A DNA stretch of 49,063 nucleotides from an uncultured Rubritalea sp. (GCA_937132085.1 CAKZNV010000162.1:1-49063); one strand, 5' to 3'. Numbered from the stretch's first letter, positions 8,272-18,060 are shown. A program made the numbers and translations. The notes: generated from the sequence alone by a model not told the origin.

Positions 8272-9669
8272 ATGATTAAAAACTTTGCGCCATTCAGATC
8301 TGCGGCCTTGGTCACTATCTTGACTACTGGGTTCTGCCTAGGTCAGGAGACAAAAGAGAATTCTGCGGATGATTTAAAAGCTGAAACTCATCAATCATGG
8401 TTTCAGAAGGAACTTGTAAATCCTGCTACTCCTGACTTTAAAAGCAGCCAGGTTCTCACTAAAGAGGAAGTCGCTGGTATGCGCCAGAAGGTCTACAAAT
8501 CTTATAAGTATGCAGCAAGACAAGCTGGCTGGAATAAACATATCCTACCTAACCAGAAGCTAGTCAAAGGAGCTAAACCAAAGATCGAAGCGGCTATCTT
8601 TGAACAAGATGGTAAGAAAATGCCTTACACCGTGATTGTTCATGGTCAGCGTCCAAAGGGTGGTTATCCACTGTTCTTTTCGATGCATGGCGGAGGAATG
8701 TATAGCGGGAAAGAGGAGCTTAAAAGCCCTCACGGCTGGGGAGTAAATACGAACGAATGGCAAACTCAAATGAAGTTTGCAGTTGGTGGAGTCTATCAGC
8801 CAGCTGGTGTTTATTTCATTCCTAGGATGGCGGATGATAATTTAGGTAGATGGTGGCATCCATTTAATATAAAAATCTTTAAACGAGCGATCCGACTCAC
8901 CTCACTCTTCAATGATGTGAACCCTAACAAGGTGTATATGATGGGGATTTCGCAAGGTGGCTACGGAACATGTCATATTGCACCCTTCATGGCAGATCAT
9001 CTGGCAGCAGCAGGTGCGATGGCAGGTGGGATGATGACTCAGACAGAAAATCTAAGAAACCTTCCATTCAGATCGGACATTGGTGAAGGGGATACCGCTT
9101 ATAATCGTATTAAATTGGCGAAAGCTCTCCATGCAAAACTCGATGAAAATAAAGCTAAAGATCCAAAAGGATTCATCAATAAGCTCAATATCCAAGCTGG
9201 AAAAGGCCACGGAATTGACTATAGGATGACTCCTGTCTGGCTCGCAAAGTTTACTAGAAATCCTTATCCTAATAAAATCGTCTGGAGATGTTTTTCTAAG
9301 AAAAATTACTACGCTAAAAACTTCTACTGGCTATCTTTAAGCGATACTCCAAAGACTGGAGAGTTTAAGGTCACAGCTGTTGTGAACAAGAAGACGAATA
9401 CAATCAATGTGTCTGCCGAGGAAGTCATCCCAGCTAAAGAAAAAGGTAGTAAGGCTACTGAGAAGGCATTGCAATCCTCAGACCTGATTGTTCACCTTAA
9501 CGATAGAATTATCAATCTAGATAAACCAGTCACGATCAATGTGAACGGCAAGCAACTATTTAAAGGAATAGTAGAAAGAAAGCTCGCTAACATAGTCAAT
9601 AACCTGTCAGACCGTGGCGACATCAACTACGCATTCCCTGCGCAGGTAACCATTAAACTTAAAAAATAA
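8272..9669 (+). CDS. Secreted alpha/beta hydrolase (esterase/peptidase-like)
   Basis: A signal peptide (about residues 1-25) directs export. The alpha/beta-hydrolase core carries an oxyanion-type FFSMHGGG near 135-142, and the nucleophile elbow GISQGG places the catalytic Ser at 227. A later GHGIDYR may hold the catalytic His. The N-terminal region (DFKSSQVLTKEEV) and the C-terminal strand-rich tail of about 110 residues are typical of extracellular polyester or feruloyl-type esterases, but the substrate cannot be read from sequence. It abuts the next gene with no gap. Confidence 0.85.
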   Translation: MIKNFAPFRSAALVTILTTGFCLGQETKENSADDLKAETHQSWFQKELVNPATPDFKSSQVLTKEEVAGMRQKVYKSYKYAARQAGWNKHILPNQKLVKGAKPKIEAAIFEQDGKKMPYTVIVHGQRPKGGYPLFFSMHGGGMYSGKEELKSPHGWGVNTNEWQTQMKFAVGGVYQPAGVYFIPRMADDNLGRWWHPFNIKIFKRAIRLTSLFNDVNPNKVYMMGISQGGYGTCHIAPFMADHLAAAGAMAGGMMTQTENLRNLPFRSDIGEGDTAYNRIKLAKALHAKLDENKAKDPKGFINKLNIQAGKGHGIDYRMTPVWLAKFTRNPYPNKIVWRCFSKKNYYAKNFYWLSLSDTPKTGEFKVTAVVNKKTNTINVSAEEVIPAKEKGSKATEKALQSSDLIVHLNDRIINLDKPVTINVNGKQLFKGIVERKLANIVNNLSDRGDINYAFPAQVTIKLKK

Positions 9670-11244
9670 GTGAGCGATAGAATAGAAAAAGTAGACATTA
9701 ACTTGTCTCTGGAGGCGTCTGAAGATGATGCTGCAAGACGTAAATCAATTTCGAGAAAACTCAGAGTTAAGCCAGATGAGATTCAAGAAATGCGTCTGAT
9801 CAAGCACTCTATCGATGCACGTAAGAGGGAGATTAGAATTCAGCTCAGAATGGAAGTCGCTATCGGATGTAAGCTTCCTGAATATGTCGCTCCACAGCCA
9901 GACTATCCATCACTCAGCGCTGGTGCTAAGAAGGTGGTCATCGTGGGCTGTGGCCCTGCTGGGATGTTTGCCGCTCTACGCTGTATCGAACTCGGAATGC
10001 AACCTATCATTCTAGAACGAGGTAAAGATGCTTCAGCGAGACGATTTGACCTAGGACCTATCATGCGAAAAGGCCAAGTCATCGAAGATTCAAATTATTG
10101 CTTCGGCGAAGGTGGTGCTGGCACATACTCAGATGGTAAGCTCTACACACGTGCTACTAAGCGTGGACCAATCAAAGATGTTTACGATGTTCTCGTGGCA
10201 CACGGAGCGCCTCAGCAGATCCTCACAGATGCTCACCCACACGTAGGCTCTAACTTGCTACCGAATGTGGTAAAGGCGATGCGTGAATCTATTCTCAAGG
10301 CTGGTGGTGAAGTGCATTTCCAGACTAAGGTGAATGACTTTTTGTTAGATGGATCAGGTAAGAAGATGGTAGGTGTTTCTACTGTCGATGGGTCAGAATT
10401 TACTGGTGAAGCTGTCATCTTGGCAACTGGCCACTCGGCTAGAGATATTTATAAATTGCTCGCTAAGAAGAAGATTTTATTAGAACAGAAGCCATTCGCA
10501 GTAGGTATGCGAATCGAGCACCCTCAGCCGCTGATCGATAGTATCCAGTATACTTATGAGCGTGGCACCGAGAGGCCAAGAATTCTCCCAGCAGCACGCT
10601 ACAGTCTAGCGACGAAAATCGATAACAGGGGAGTGCATTCATTCTGCATGTGTCCAGGTGGATTCATTGTTCCAGCAGCGACTGAAAACGATGAGGTAGT
10701 GGTCAACGGAATGTCCCTAGCGAGACGAGACTCACCATTCGCAAACAGCGGAATGGTCGTCACTGTCGAGCCTGAAGACACGAAGGAATTCCAAAAAGAA
10801 CATGGTGTTCTCGCTGGAATGGCCTATCAGAAAGATCTAGAAGTTAAGGCTAGCATCGCAGGTGGTGGAGTGCAGAAAGCTCCAGGTCAGAGAGTCAGAG
10901 ACTTTATCAAAGGGCAGCTGTCCGACTCACTACCAGAGACAAGTTATTTCCCTGGTCTGACTAGCAGTAGGCTTGATGAGATTTTACCAGATGCGATCAC
11001 ATACCGTATGAAAATCGGCTTGCTGAAATTCGGCAACCAGATGGTAGGATACCTCGGAGAAGAAGCGAATCTGTTAGGTTTTGAAACCAGAACTAGCAGC
11101 CCAGTTAGAATTCCAAGAGATGGAGTAACTCTCCAGCACCCAGAGATCGAAAACTTCATCCCATGTGGTGAAGGCGCAGGCTACGCAGGAGGCATCGTCT
11201 CCGCAGCAATAGACGGAATGCGCTGTGCTGAAGCTGTGAAATAG
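9670..11244 (+). CDS. FAD-dependent dehydrogenase (NAD(P)/FAD oxidoreductase family)
   Basis: The 524-residue flavoprotein has a N-terminal extension of about 85 residues, then the dinucleotide-binding motif VVIVGCGPAGMFAALR (GxGxxG at 93-98), the family patch FGEGGAGTYSDGKLYTR and a C-terminal FAD-contact segment (CGEGAGYAGGIVSAAIDGMR). This matches the widespread cytoplasmic FAD-dependent dehydrogenase-like family related to the YhiN/HI0933 group; physiological substrates are not known. GTG 9670 is the start because it directly follows the TAA of the hydrolase and gives the usual N-terminus. Cotranscription with the hydrolase is likely, though a functional link is not obvious. Confidence 0.88.
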   Translation: MSDRIEKVDINLSLEASEDDAARRKSISRKLRVKPDEIQEMRLIKHSIDARKREIRIQLRMEVAIGCKLPEYVAPQPDYPSLSAGAKKVVIVGCGPAGMFAALRCIELGMQPIILERGKDASARRFDLGPIMRKGQVIEDSNYCFGEGGAGTYSDGKLYTRATKRGPIKDVYDVLVAHGAPQQILTDAHPHVGSNLLPNVVKAMRESILKAGGEVHFQTKVNDFLLDGSGKKMVGVSTVDGSEFTGEAVILATGHSARDIYKLLAKKKILLEQKPFAVGMRIEHPQPLIDSIQYTYERGTERPRILPAARYSLATKIDNRGVHSFCMCPGGFIVPAATENDEVVVNGMSLARRDSPFANSGMVVTVEPEDTKEFQKEHGVLAGMAYQKDLEVKASIAGGGVQKAPGQRVRDFIKGQLSDSLPETSYFPGLTSSRLDEILPDAITYRMKIGLLKFGNQMVGYLGEEANLLGFETRTSSPVRIPRDGVTLQHPEIENFIPCGEGAGYAGGIVSAAIDGMRCAEAVK

Positions 11245-11259
11245 AATCTAATTAGTAGT

Positions 11260-11727
11260 ATGGATATCTATAGATTTAGTAGTAGAGAAAAGCAGTTCGT
11301 ATTTCGGATGCTTGGATACACTATTGTAGCTTCATATATAGTTTTTAAAATCGCTAGCTCAATCTATCTATCTGGAATTCCTGAAAGTATTATTTCTTTA
11401 ATTCTCCTAATCGTCTCGACGCTAGTTGCTATATTGACTTTCAATTTATTCTTTGCGGAACTGAAACTATTTATCAAAAATCAAGACTACTATTTGAGTA
11501 TTGAAGGAACAAAGTTATCAGCAAAATCATTAGCTATTCAAGGTGAGCAGGTATTTAACCTTAGCCAACTAAAGTCATACTCGATCAAGGGTGGAGGTAA
11601 GAAGCTTACTTTAACCTTAACTCACAATTGGGGGAAGCATGATAAAGTAATCGTATTGCTCGCCAAAAATGACCCTAGACTAGAGCTGTTAAAGGAGAAG
11701 CTCAATACGATGATTGGACGAGACTGA
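11260..11727 (+). CDS. Two-span membrane protein, unknown function
   Basis: This is a 155-residue protein with two hydrophobic segments, about 18-38 and 42-68, then a polar domain of about 85 residues rich in short strands (YYLSIEGTKLSAKSLAIQGE), resembling the PH-like tails of small bacterial membrane proteins. I do not recognise a family. It starts 15 bases after the oxidoreductase stop on the same strand and may be the last gene of that run. Confidence 0.65.
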   Translation: MDIYRFSSREKQFVFRMLGYTIVASYIVFKIASSIYLSGIPESIISLILLIVSTLVAILTFNLFFAELKLFIKNQDYYLSIEGTKLSAKSLAIQGEQVFNLSQLKSYSIKGGGKKLTLTLTHNWGKHDKVIVLLAKNDPRLELLKEKLNTMIGRD

Positions 11728-11757
11728 ATTACTGAGTCGTATTGAGATGGCAATAAA

Positions 11758-11801
11758 GGCTGAAGGCCAGCTATATATTCAGCCCATGGTGAAGCCATGG
11801 G
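11758..11801. repeat. Palindromic intergenic element (two adjacent perfect stems)
   Basis: There are two overlapping hairpins. GGCTGAA (11758-11764) pairs with TTCAGCC (11778-11784), and CCCATGG (11783-11789) pairs with CCATGGG (11795-11801) around the loop TGAAG. The following DNA to about 12000 is noncoding. It has a repeated AGCGCT near 11830 and 11850 and the direct repeat AATTGACAA at 11812-11820 and 11987-11995. The compact palindromes resemble the dispersed REP-like elements seen in many Verrucomicrobiota and Planctomycetota genomes; that assignment is inference from one copy. Confidence 0.5.
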
Positions 11802-12022
11802 TGTGGAGATCAATTGACAAGTAGAGCGCTGTAAGTGTGATAGATGCTTGAGCGCTTTCTCTATACAAGATAAGCATGTGTCAGCCTTTGAGGCCTTGAT
11901 CTTATTCTATTCAAGGTCCTAGGGCTTGCTACGCGGCACTCTAGGCTGGACTATTTGTCAGGCTTACAGCCCTTTGACCCTCTATGAATTGACAAAAATA
12001 ATCGAGGTGATACCTATTATCT

Positions 12023-12727
12023 ATGAGATTATTGTATGTGCGTAGTATTTTAGCCGCGGGAGCTTTAAGTTTGTCGCTGACTAATTGTGAGGACACTAAG
12101 GTTCAACGCGATCAATCAAGAGATTCATCGGAGACGATAATTTTATTTTCTAAGGATGTTAGTGAAAATCTTGATTCTACAGAGAATTCAGCAGTGATGG
12201 GTAATTTTCCAAGGCTGTTAATAGATGGGGAAATGAAGATGGTTCCTGTTAAAGATTATATAGCGGCGAAGCTAAAAGGAGTAGAGACAAAGTATCATGC
12301 AATTGCTGTTCCTGATGGATGAAATACAGATTGCTACCTGGTCGAGGTAGTTAGTGGTAAAGTGTTATTTTCTTTCTCAGGGTCAACTGGAACGGAGCTA
12401 GTAGCAGATGTTTCGATGGATAATAGATATCTAGCAGCTCCACCGATATTTAGTCAAAATATTGATCTGCGACTAATTCCTACTGGAGCGGTAGAGAGGC
12501 AATTTGTCGGGTTGAAATCATTTCCTAAGATTGTTCGGTTCTCAAAAGATGCCTCAAAAATCATAGCTTATTCAGCACAAGGCGTATTGATGATTTGGGA
12601 GGTTCAGACGGGTAATGTTTTGTTTGAGAAGATAATAGATAAAGTTCAAAAAGTAAGTTTTACTTCAGATTCAATGATCAACGTGGTGAACATGGCTGGC
12701 GAAGAATTTACTTATTCTATGCAGTAA
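12023..12727 (+). pseudogene. Lipoprotein-like WD40/propeller gene interrupted by an in-frame TGA
   Basis: Two open stretches, 12023-12322 and 12362-12727, lie in the same frame and join through a single TGA at 12320-12322. Read through, they give about 234 residues: a lipoprotein-like signal (MRLLYVRSILAAGALSLSL followed by TNC), then a propeller-like body with FPKIVRFSKDASKIIAYSAQ and GVLMIWEVQTGNVLFEK. The residues around the stop (VPDG stop NTDCYLVEV) read smoothly, suggesting a Trp codon TGG changed to TGA. A GAGGTGA at about 12004 is a good ribosome-binding site. Either the gene is recently inactivated or this base is a sequencing error. The Cys-Glu-Asp-Thr-Lys start of the mature part resembles that of the DUF6528-like lipoprotein (CDETKV). 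Confidence 0.7.
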
Positions 12728-12787
12728 TTATTCTGATTTCTGAAGAGGGCCTAGGAGTAGAGATTCTAGATCAGAGTTTAGACTCAA

Positions 12788-13276
12788 TTATTGCACGAGG
12801 CTGAACTCGTGATTAATTAGAATCTCTTTCACCTTTAGTCCGCCAGCATAGCCGGTTAGTTTGCCGTTTTTGCCGATGACTCGGTGGCAGGGGACGAAGA
12901 TGGAGAGTGGGTTTCTGCCATTGGCTGCACCTACTGCTCTGACCGCTTTAGGGCGGTTGATCTGTTCAGCTATATCGCCGTAGCTTCGGGTTTCGCCGAA
13001 GGGGATGGTGGTGAGGGCTTGCCAGACTTCGCATTGGAAATCGGTGCCTACAGGTGCTAGCGGTGTTTTGAAGTCACTGAAGCCTGATTGGAAATACTGG
13101 TCGAGCTCAGCGATAGCCGATTTTATGACCGGATGCTCAGAGTCTTCGATCCAAGAGGCGTCTGTAGAGTCTTGTTGGTTCACATGATCCAGAGCGACCA
13201 AGCCTGAATTGCTAGCACGAAGCCTGATTTTACCAATCGGACAGTCGTAATAGCAAAAGTAGGCTTGTGTGCTCAT
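12788..13276 (-). CDS. ogt: Methylated-DNA--protein-cysteine methyltransferase
   Basis: This suicide repair protein takes the alkyl group from O6-methylguanine or O4-methylthymine onto its own cysteine. The 162-residue protein has the hallmark IFVPCHRVIG with acceptor Cys 130, the helix-turn-helix segment around PFGETRSYGDIAEQINRPKAVRAVGAANGRNP, and the C-terminal TGYAGGLKVKEILINHE. It has no Ada-type N-terminal domain, so it is the stand-alone Ogt/MGMT form. It lies 12 bases downstream of purL on the same strand and is probably in the same transcript. Confidence 0.96.
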   Translation of the reverse strand: MSTQAYFCYYDCPIGKIRLRASNSGLVALDHVNQQDSTDASWIEDSEHPVIKSAIAELDQYFQSGFSDFKTPLAPVGTDFQCEVWQALTTIPFGETRSYGDIAEQINRPKAVRAVGAANGRNPLSIFVPCHRVIGKNGKLTGYAGGLKVKEILINHEFSLVQ

Positions 13277-13288
13277 GGAATCGGTTTC

Positions 13289-16200
13289 TTAGAGGAAGTA
13301 ATCTACTCCAGCTTTGAATAGTGGCTGGTGCTTATTTCCTGGGACGTTCTTGGCTACGTTGGTTCCACGTCTTTCGGTGTGGCCCATCTTGCCGAGGACT
13401 CTGCCGCATGGTGAAGTGATGCCTTCGATAGCGAATACTGAGCCGTTCGGGTTGTGGGCTATGTCCATGCTTGGGTTGCCTGCTAGGTCAGTGTATTGAG
13501 TAGCGATCTGGCCATTGGCAGCTAGTGCTCTGACATCTGCTTCAGAGGCGATGAATTTTCCTTCGCCGTGTGAGAATGGGATGTTGTGGAGATCACCTAC
13601 TTCTGTGTTAGCAAGCCATGGTGACTTGTTAGACGAGATGCGAGTAGTTGCGTAGCATGCGATGTGGCGGCCGATGTCGTTGAAGGTAAGAGTAGGGACT
13701 CCAGCTTTTGGGTCACGGATTTCACCGTAAGGAACGAGTCCAGTTTTGATGAGGGCTTGGAAACCATTACAGATACCTAGGACGAGTCCGTCACGGTTCT
13801 TGATGAGGTCCATGACTGCGTCGCTCACTTCTGGATTTCTAAGAACGGTAGCGATGAATTTACCTGAACCGTCTGGCTCATCACCAGCTGAGAATCCACC
13901 TGGGATCATGAGAATCTGTGATTCACGGATCTGTGCAGCGAGTGCTGAAAGTGATTCCTCTACGTGCTGAGAAGTGAGGTTACGGAAGACTTCGATATGA
14001 GCACTGCCTCCCGCTTCATTGAACATCTTGGCTGAATCATATTCAGAGTTAGTGCCTGGGAAACATGGAATGATGACCTTAGGTTTAGCGCTAGAGTTAG
14101 ATGCTGACTTTCTGCTGACTTCACCTGTGTAGGTGAATGTGTCTAGCTCGGTGTGAGCTACTGTGGCTTGCGTAGGGTAGGTGCTTTCTAGAGTTCCTGT
14201 CCATGCTGCTAGTAGTGTGTTGAGGCAGACTTTGTCGCCGTTGGCATCGATGCAGTTGTCGGGTGTTGTGGTTCCGATCTTCTGGGCATTGAGTGATGCT
14301 GGGAGTGTTTCACCTGCTTTGACTTCTACGATCCAGTTGAAGTAACGCTCTTGGTAGAGATCTTCTGTAGTATCGAGTTTAGCGCCGATCTGGTTACCGA
14401 ATGCCATCTTGGAGATGCCGACTGCGATGCCGCCTTCTGCTAGTGAGTGGATGGCGTTGAGCTTGCCTTCGATATTCACTGCGTAGAGGACAGATGCGTA
14501 TGTCTTGAGAGTTTCAAAGTCTGGGCAACCATTCTCGTCACGAGGTGTGATGACGAGGTAGAGGTCGCTGTCAGTGGCTTTGAGTTCTGGTGAGACTGCT
14601 AGTGTCGCTTTACCAGGGGCTACTGCGAATGATACGAGTGTCGGTGGGACGTCGATGTCATTGAATGTTCCAGACATGGAATCTTTACCACCGATAGCTC
14701 CGAGGCGGAGTTCGTTTTGGGCGGTGAAGGCTCCGAGTAGTGCTGCGAATGGCTTGCCCCAGCGTGATGGTGTCTTGCCGAGTTTCTCGAAATACTCTTG
14801 AAGTGTGAGGCGGATGTCATCGATGTGAGCACCAGATGCTACGACCTTGCAGACAGATTCAGTAACTGCGTAGAGTGCGCCGTGGTATGGTGACCAGCTT
14901 GCGATGTTAGGGTTGAAGCCCCAAGCCATGTGAGAAGTTGTGTCAGTATTTCCTTCTGTTAGAGGTATCTTAGCGACCATTGCATCGACAGGTGTGAGCT
15001 GGCGTTTTCCGCCGAATGGCTGAAGAACTGTGGCTGCTCCAACAGATGCGTCAAACTGCTCACCGAGACCTTTTTGGCCAGCGGAGTTGAGGTCTGAGAG
15101 TGCTGTTGTGAATTTATCCACTGTGGTAGTAGCGGCTGCTACTGATGCAATAGATTGGTTCAGCGGTGAAGCTGTTGTCGGTGAGTTGACTTCGATGTCT
15201 GCGCTCTGAGTGACTCCATTTGTTTCTAGGAATGCACGTGAGAAGTTAACGATTTCTTTGCCTTTGAATGTGATGATGAGTCGGCCGCTGTCGGTGACAT
15301 TGGCGACGTGTGTGCATTCTAGGTTTTCTTTGTCGCACTCAGCTTTGAAGTAGTCCACCTCTGATGGATCTACGCAGATTGCCATGCGCTCTTGAGATTC
15401 TGAAATGGCTAGTTCTGTGCCGTCGAGACCTTCATATTTCTTAGGAATGTCATCGAGGAAGATATTGAGTGAAGGAGCGATTTCTCCGATAGCTACGGAG
15501 ACTCCACCTGCGCCGAAGTCGTTACAGATTTTGATTTTAGGAGCGAGTTCTGGGTTGCGGAAGAGTCGCTGGACTTTACGCTCAGTAGGGGCATTTCCTT
15601 TCTGGACTTCAGCTGAGTTATCGAGAGCTGTGTCAGTGTGTTCTTTAGATGAACCAGTGGCTCCGCCTACACCGTCACGGCCAGTGCGTCCACCGATGAG
15701 GAGGATCACATCGCCAGATGCTGGGCTGCCACGGAAGACGTTCTTCTTGGGAGCGGCAGCTACTACGGCACCGATTTCCATGCGCTTAGCGACATAGTTA
15801 GGGTGGTAGACTTCTGAGACTTGACCAGTGGCTAGGCCGATTTGGTTTCCGTATGATGAGTATCCGTCAGCGGCACCTTGGCAGATGACTCGCTGTGGGA
15901 GCTTACCTTCGAGAGTCTCGCTGAATGGTGTGCGAGGGTCGGCTGCTCCTGTGACACGCATTGCTTGGAATACGTAGGAACGGCCAGAGAGTGGGTCACG
16001 AATACAACCACCGAGACAGGTCGCCGCTCCACCGAATGGTTCGATCTCAGTAGGGTGGTTGTGCGTCTCATTCTTAAACATGAGGAGCCACTCTTGGTCA
16101 GTTCCGTCTACATCGACAGGGATGACGATAGAGGCTGCGTTGATTTCTTCGGAAATTTCTACGTTGTCGAGTTCGCCAGTTTTACGAAGTTCTTTCATGC

Positions 16201-17029
16201 CGATGAGGGCGATGTCCATGAGTGTCTCAGGACGAGTATCGATCTTCTCACCGTAGACGTCTTCACGCGTCTCTTGGTATTTTACGTATGCTTTATTGAT
16301 GAAGTCTGTTCCTGAGTTGAAGGTGACATCGTTGAATTTAGTAGCGAATGTGGTGTGACGGCAGTGATCTGACCAATAGGTGTCGAGCATCTTGATCTCG
16401 GTGATGGTCGGGTTGCGGTTCTCATCGTCACGGAAGTAGTCACGAGTGAAACGGAAGTCTTCTGGGCTCATTGCTAGGCCTAGAGCAGCTCTGCGGGCTT
16501 CGAGAGCGGCATCGTCTTCTGTGATGAATCCTTCGAGAACTTCTACGTCTCCTGGTGCTTCGACCTTGAGCTCTAGTGAGTCTGGTTGATCCATGCTTGC
16601 TTCACGTGAGTCGACTGCATTGATGTAGAAGGATTTGATCTGGCTGAGTTGGTCAGCTGAAATTTCTCCTTCGAGGATGACTACTTTAGCAGAGGCAACG
16701 AGTGGTTTGCTTTTCTGAGTGAGGATCTGCACACACTGAGCGGCAGAGTCAGCACGTTGGTCGAACTGTCCTGGAAGATATTCTACTGCGAATGCTGTTT
16801 CATTGCCTGCTGTCTCTAGCTGGTCGAAAATAGTAGCGATCTGTGGCTCTGAGAGGATGAGGTGAGATGCTTGTTGGAATTCCTCATCTGATAGTCCGTC
16901 TACATCGTAGCGCTGGATGATGCGGACTTTGTTGAGTCCATCGAGATTAAGGTTTTCTTTGAGGTCTGCGAATAGTGAGCGAGCCTCAGCATTGAATTCA
17001 GTTTGTTTTTCTACGAATACGCGGTGCAT
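13289..17029 (-). CDS. purL: Phosphoribosylformylglycinamidine synthase (large, clade II type)
   Basis: This enzyme makes FGAM from FGAR, glutamine and ATP in de novo purine synthesis. The 1246-residue chain contains both the ATP-dependent synthetase part and a C-terminal class I glutaminase, so no separate PurQ or PurS is needed. In the glutaminase the nucleophile is Cys 1087 (GICNGFQ), with the HTER motif at about 1217-1220 giving the His/Glu pair. The synthetase includes FKNETHNHPTEIEPFGGAATCLGG and GGIAVGISKMAFG. The opening VFVEKQTEFNAEARSLF and the overall length fit the clade II PurL found in Clostridia and Bacteroidetes rather than the gamma-proteobacterial form. Confidence 0.97.
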   Translation of the reverse strand: MHRVFVEKQTEFNAEARSLFADLKENLNLDGLNKVRIIQRYDVDGLSDEEFQQASHLILSEPQIATIFDQLETAGNETAFAVEYLPGQFDQRADSAAQCVQILTQKSKPLVASAKVVILEGEISADQLSQIKSFYINAVDSREASMDQPDSLELKVEAPGDVEVLEGFITEDDAALEARRAALGLAMSPEDFRFTRDYFRDDENRNPTITEIKMLDTYWSDHCRHTTFATKFNDVTFNSGTDFINKAYVKYQETREDVYGEKIDTRPETLMDIALIGMKELRKTGELDNVEISEEINAASIVIPVDVDGTDQEWLLMFKNETHNHPTEIEPFGGAATCLGGCIRDPLSGRSYVFQAMRVTGAADPRTPFSETLEGKLPQRVICQGAADGYSSYGNQIGLATGQVSEVYHPNYVAKRMEIGAVVAAAPKKNVFRGSPASGDVILLIGGRTGRDGVGGATGSSKEHTDTALDNSAEVQKGNAPTERKVQRLFRNPELAPKIKICNDFGAGGVSVAIGEIAPSLNIFLDDIPKKYEGLDGTELAISESQERMAICVDPSEVDYFKAECDKENLECTHVANVTDSGRLIITFKGKEIVNFSRAFLETNGVTQSADIEVNSPTTASPLNQSIASVAAATTTVDKFTTALSDLNSAGQKGLGEQFDASVGAATVLQPFGGKRQLTPVDAMVAKIPLTEGNTDTTSHMAWGFNPNIASWSPYHGALYAVTESVCKVVASGAHIDDIRLTLQEYFEKLGKTPSRWGKPFAALLGAFTAQNELRLGAIGGKDSMSGTFNDIDVPPTLVSFAVAPGKATLAVSPELKATDSDLYLVITPRDENGCPDFETLKTYASVLYAVNIEGKLNAIHSLAEGGIAVGISKMAFGNQIGAKLDTTEDLYQERYFNWIVEVKAGETLPASLNAQKIGTTTPDNCIDANGDKVCLNTLLAAWTGTLESTYPTQATVAHTELDTFTYTGEVSRKSASNSSAKPKVIIPCFPGTNSEYDSAKMFNEAGGSAHIEVFRNLTSQHVEESLSALAAQIRESQILMIPGGFSAGDEPDGSGKFIATVLRNPEVSDAVMDLIKNRDGLVLGICNGFQALIKTGLVPYGEIRDPKAGVPTLTFNDIGRHIACYATTRISSNKSPWLANTEVGDLHNIPFSHGEGKFIASEADVRALAANGQIATQYTDLAGNPSMDIAHNPNGSVFAIEGITSPCGRVLGKMGHTERRGTNVAKNVPGNKHQPLFKAGVDYFL

Positions 17030-17106
17030 TATATTGATAGTGTTAGAGATGTATTAAAAAAATGATTTAAGAAATGGTGATTGGGAAATAGTGATAGTCT
17101 GAGGAA

Positions 17107-18060
17107 TTATTCTGATACTGTTTTTGGCTCAGCCTTCTTCTCTGTGCCTATGCGAATAGGTTCGATAGGGGCGTGGCCAACTTCGTTAAACTTGTTTGCA
17201 TTGGTTTCACCGCTAGCAGCTTCTCGGATAGAGATTGTCCAGCGGTCTTCATTTTGAGTTCGGTAGTATTCGAAGCTTGAGAGGTCTTTGTAGCCATCAG
17301 TTCCATAGAGCGTAACCTGGTTTTTGCCAGTGGCGACAAACTTTCCGTCTACGAAAGGTAGTGGGAATGGATCACCTTTCGCTCTTGGTTCTCCGTTGAT
17401 ACCCTCTTCATAGGAGTAAAATACAGCTCTGAGTGTGCCTGATTTAGAGTCGCTGCCGAGTGTGATCGTGACGGCAGGGACGAGTTTTACTCCAAATTTT
17501 GTGTTATTGCTCTGAGGGACTGTCCACCAAGTGTCAACTCTGTCAATTGATACGTATTTGCCTTTGGCTGGGATGTTGGATGCCCAATCATGATCTTGTT
17601 TGACATCAAATTTGTCATTAAGATAGGAGATGAAAAACACAGCGAATCCGATAAGTCCTAGGAAACAAAGTGGCACCATGATTTTCTCTAATGGAGTGCT
17701 TTTCTTCTTATCACTGACGACTGCGACTGGGGCAGGATCTTCTCTAAAGGTGTCTAGCTCTTCATCTGTGAGCCCGTGCTCAGAGGCTAGCTCAGCTCTG
17801 GCTTGCTCAGAGTCTAGTGTGGAGATGACATCTTGCTCATCGATCGCTTTGATTTCTAGCTCAGAGTCTGAAAGATTCGTAATTGGCTTTGCAATGGGTG
17901 TAATATTGATTTCTTTATTAAGTTCGTCCTGAATCTCTTCGAGGTCGATAGAGTCAAGATCAGTATCCGCAGTGCTTTGGTTGATCTCCCAGAAGTCTGA
18001 CTCGTTTTGGGATGGGTCTTGAAGAGGTTTCGAGTCGTTGTTATTTGCGTTGTCTGCCAT
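17107..18060 (-). CDS. Single-span membrane protein with acidic cytoplasmic region
   Basis: No family is recognised. The 317-residue product has an acidic low-complexity N-terminus (1-125, rich in Asp/Glu/Ser), one hydrophobic span at about 127-147 and a C-terminal domain of about 165 residues beginning DHDWASNIPAKGKYVSIDRVDTWW, probably periplasmic and strand-rich. The layout (acidic cytoplasmic tail, single span, exported domain) is like that of the 564-residue protein at the window start, although I see no clear sequence similarity. It lies upstream of purL on the same strand, 77 bases away, and is divergent from the ferredoxin gene. Confidence 0.7.
   Translation of the reverse strand: MADNANNNDSKPLQDPSQNESDFWEINQSTADTDLDSIDLEEIQDELNKEINITPIAKPITNLSDSELEIKAIDEQDVISTLDSEQARAELASEHGLTDEELDTFREDPAPVAVVSDKKKSTPLEKIMVPLCFLGLIGFAVFFISYLNDKFDVKQDHDWASNIPAKGKYVSIDRVDTWWTVPQSNNTKFGVKLVPAVTITLGSDSKSGTLRAVFYSYEEGINGEPRAKGDPFPLPFVDGKFVATGKNQVTLYGTDGYKDLSSFEYYRTQNEDRWTISIREAASGETNANKFNEVGHAPIEPIRIGTEKKAEPKTVSE

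Noticed and set aside
11989-12020. TTGACA followed by TATTAT as a promoter for the broken lipoprotein gene
   Set aside because: The spacing is 20 bases and the -10 box would lie three bases from the start codon, so transcription would begin inside the gene.
12320-12322. Selenocysteine at the in-frame TGA
   Set aside because: No SECIS-like hairpin directly follows, and the context does not match any known selenoprotein.
15405-16315. Long open frames antisense to purL
   Set aside because: They lie wholly inside purL, have no recognisable protein features and follow from codon bias of the sense gene.
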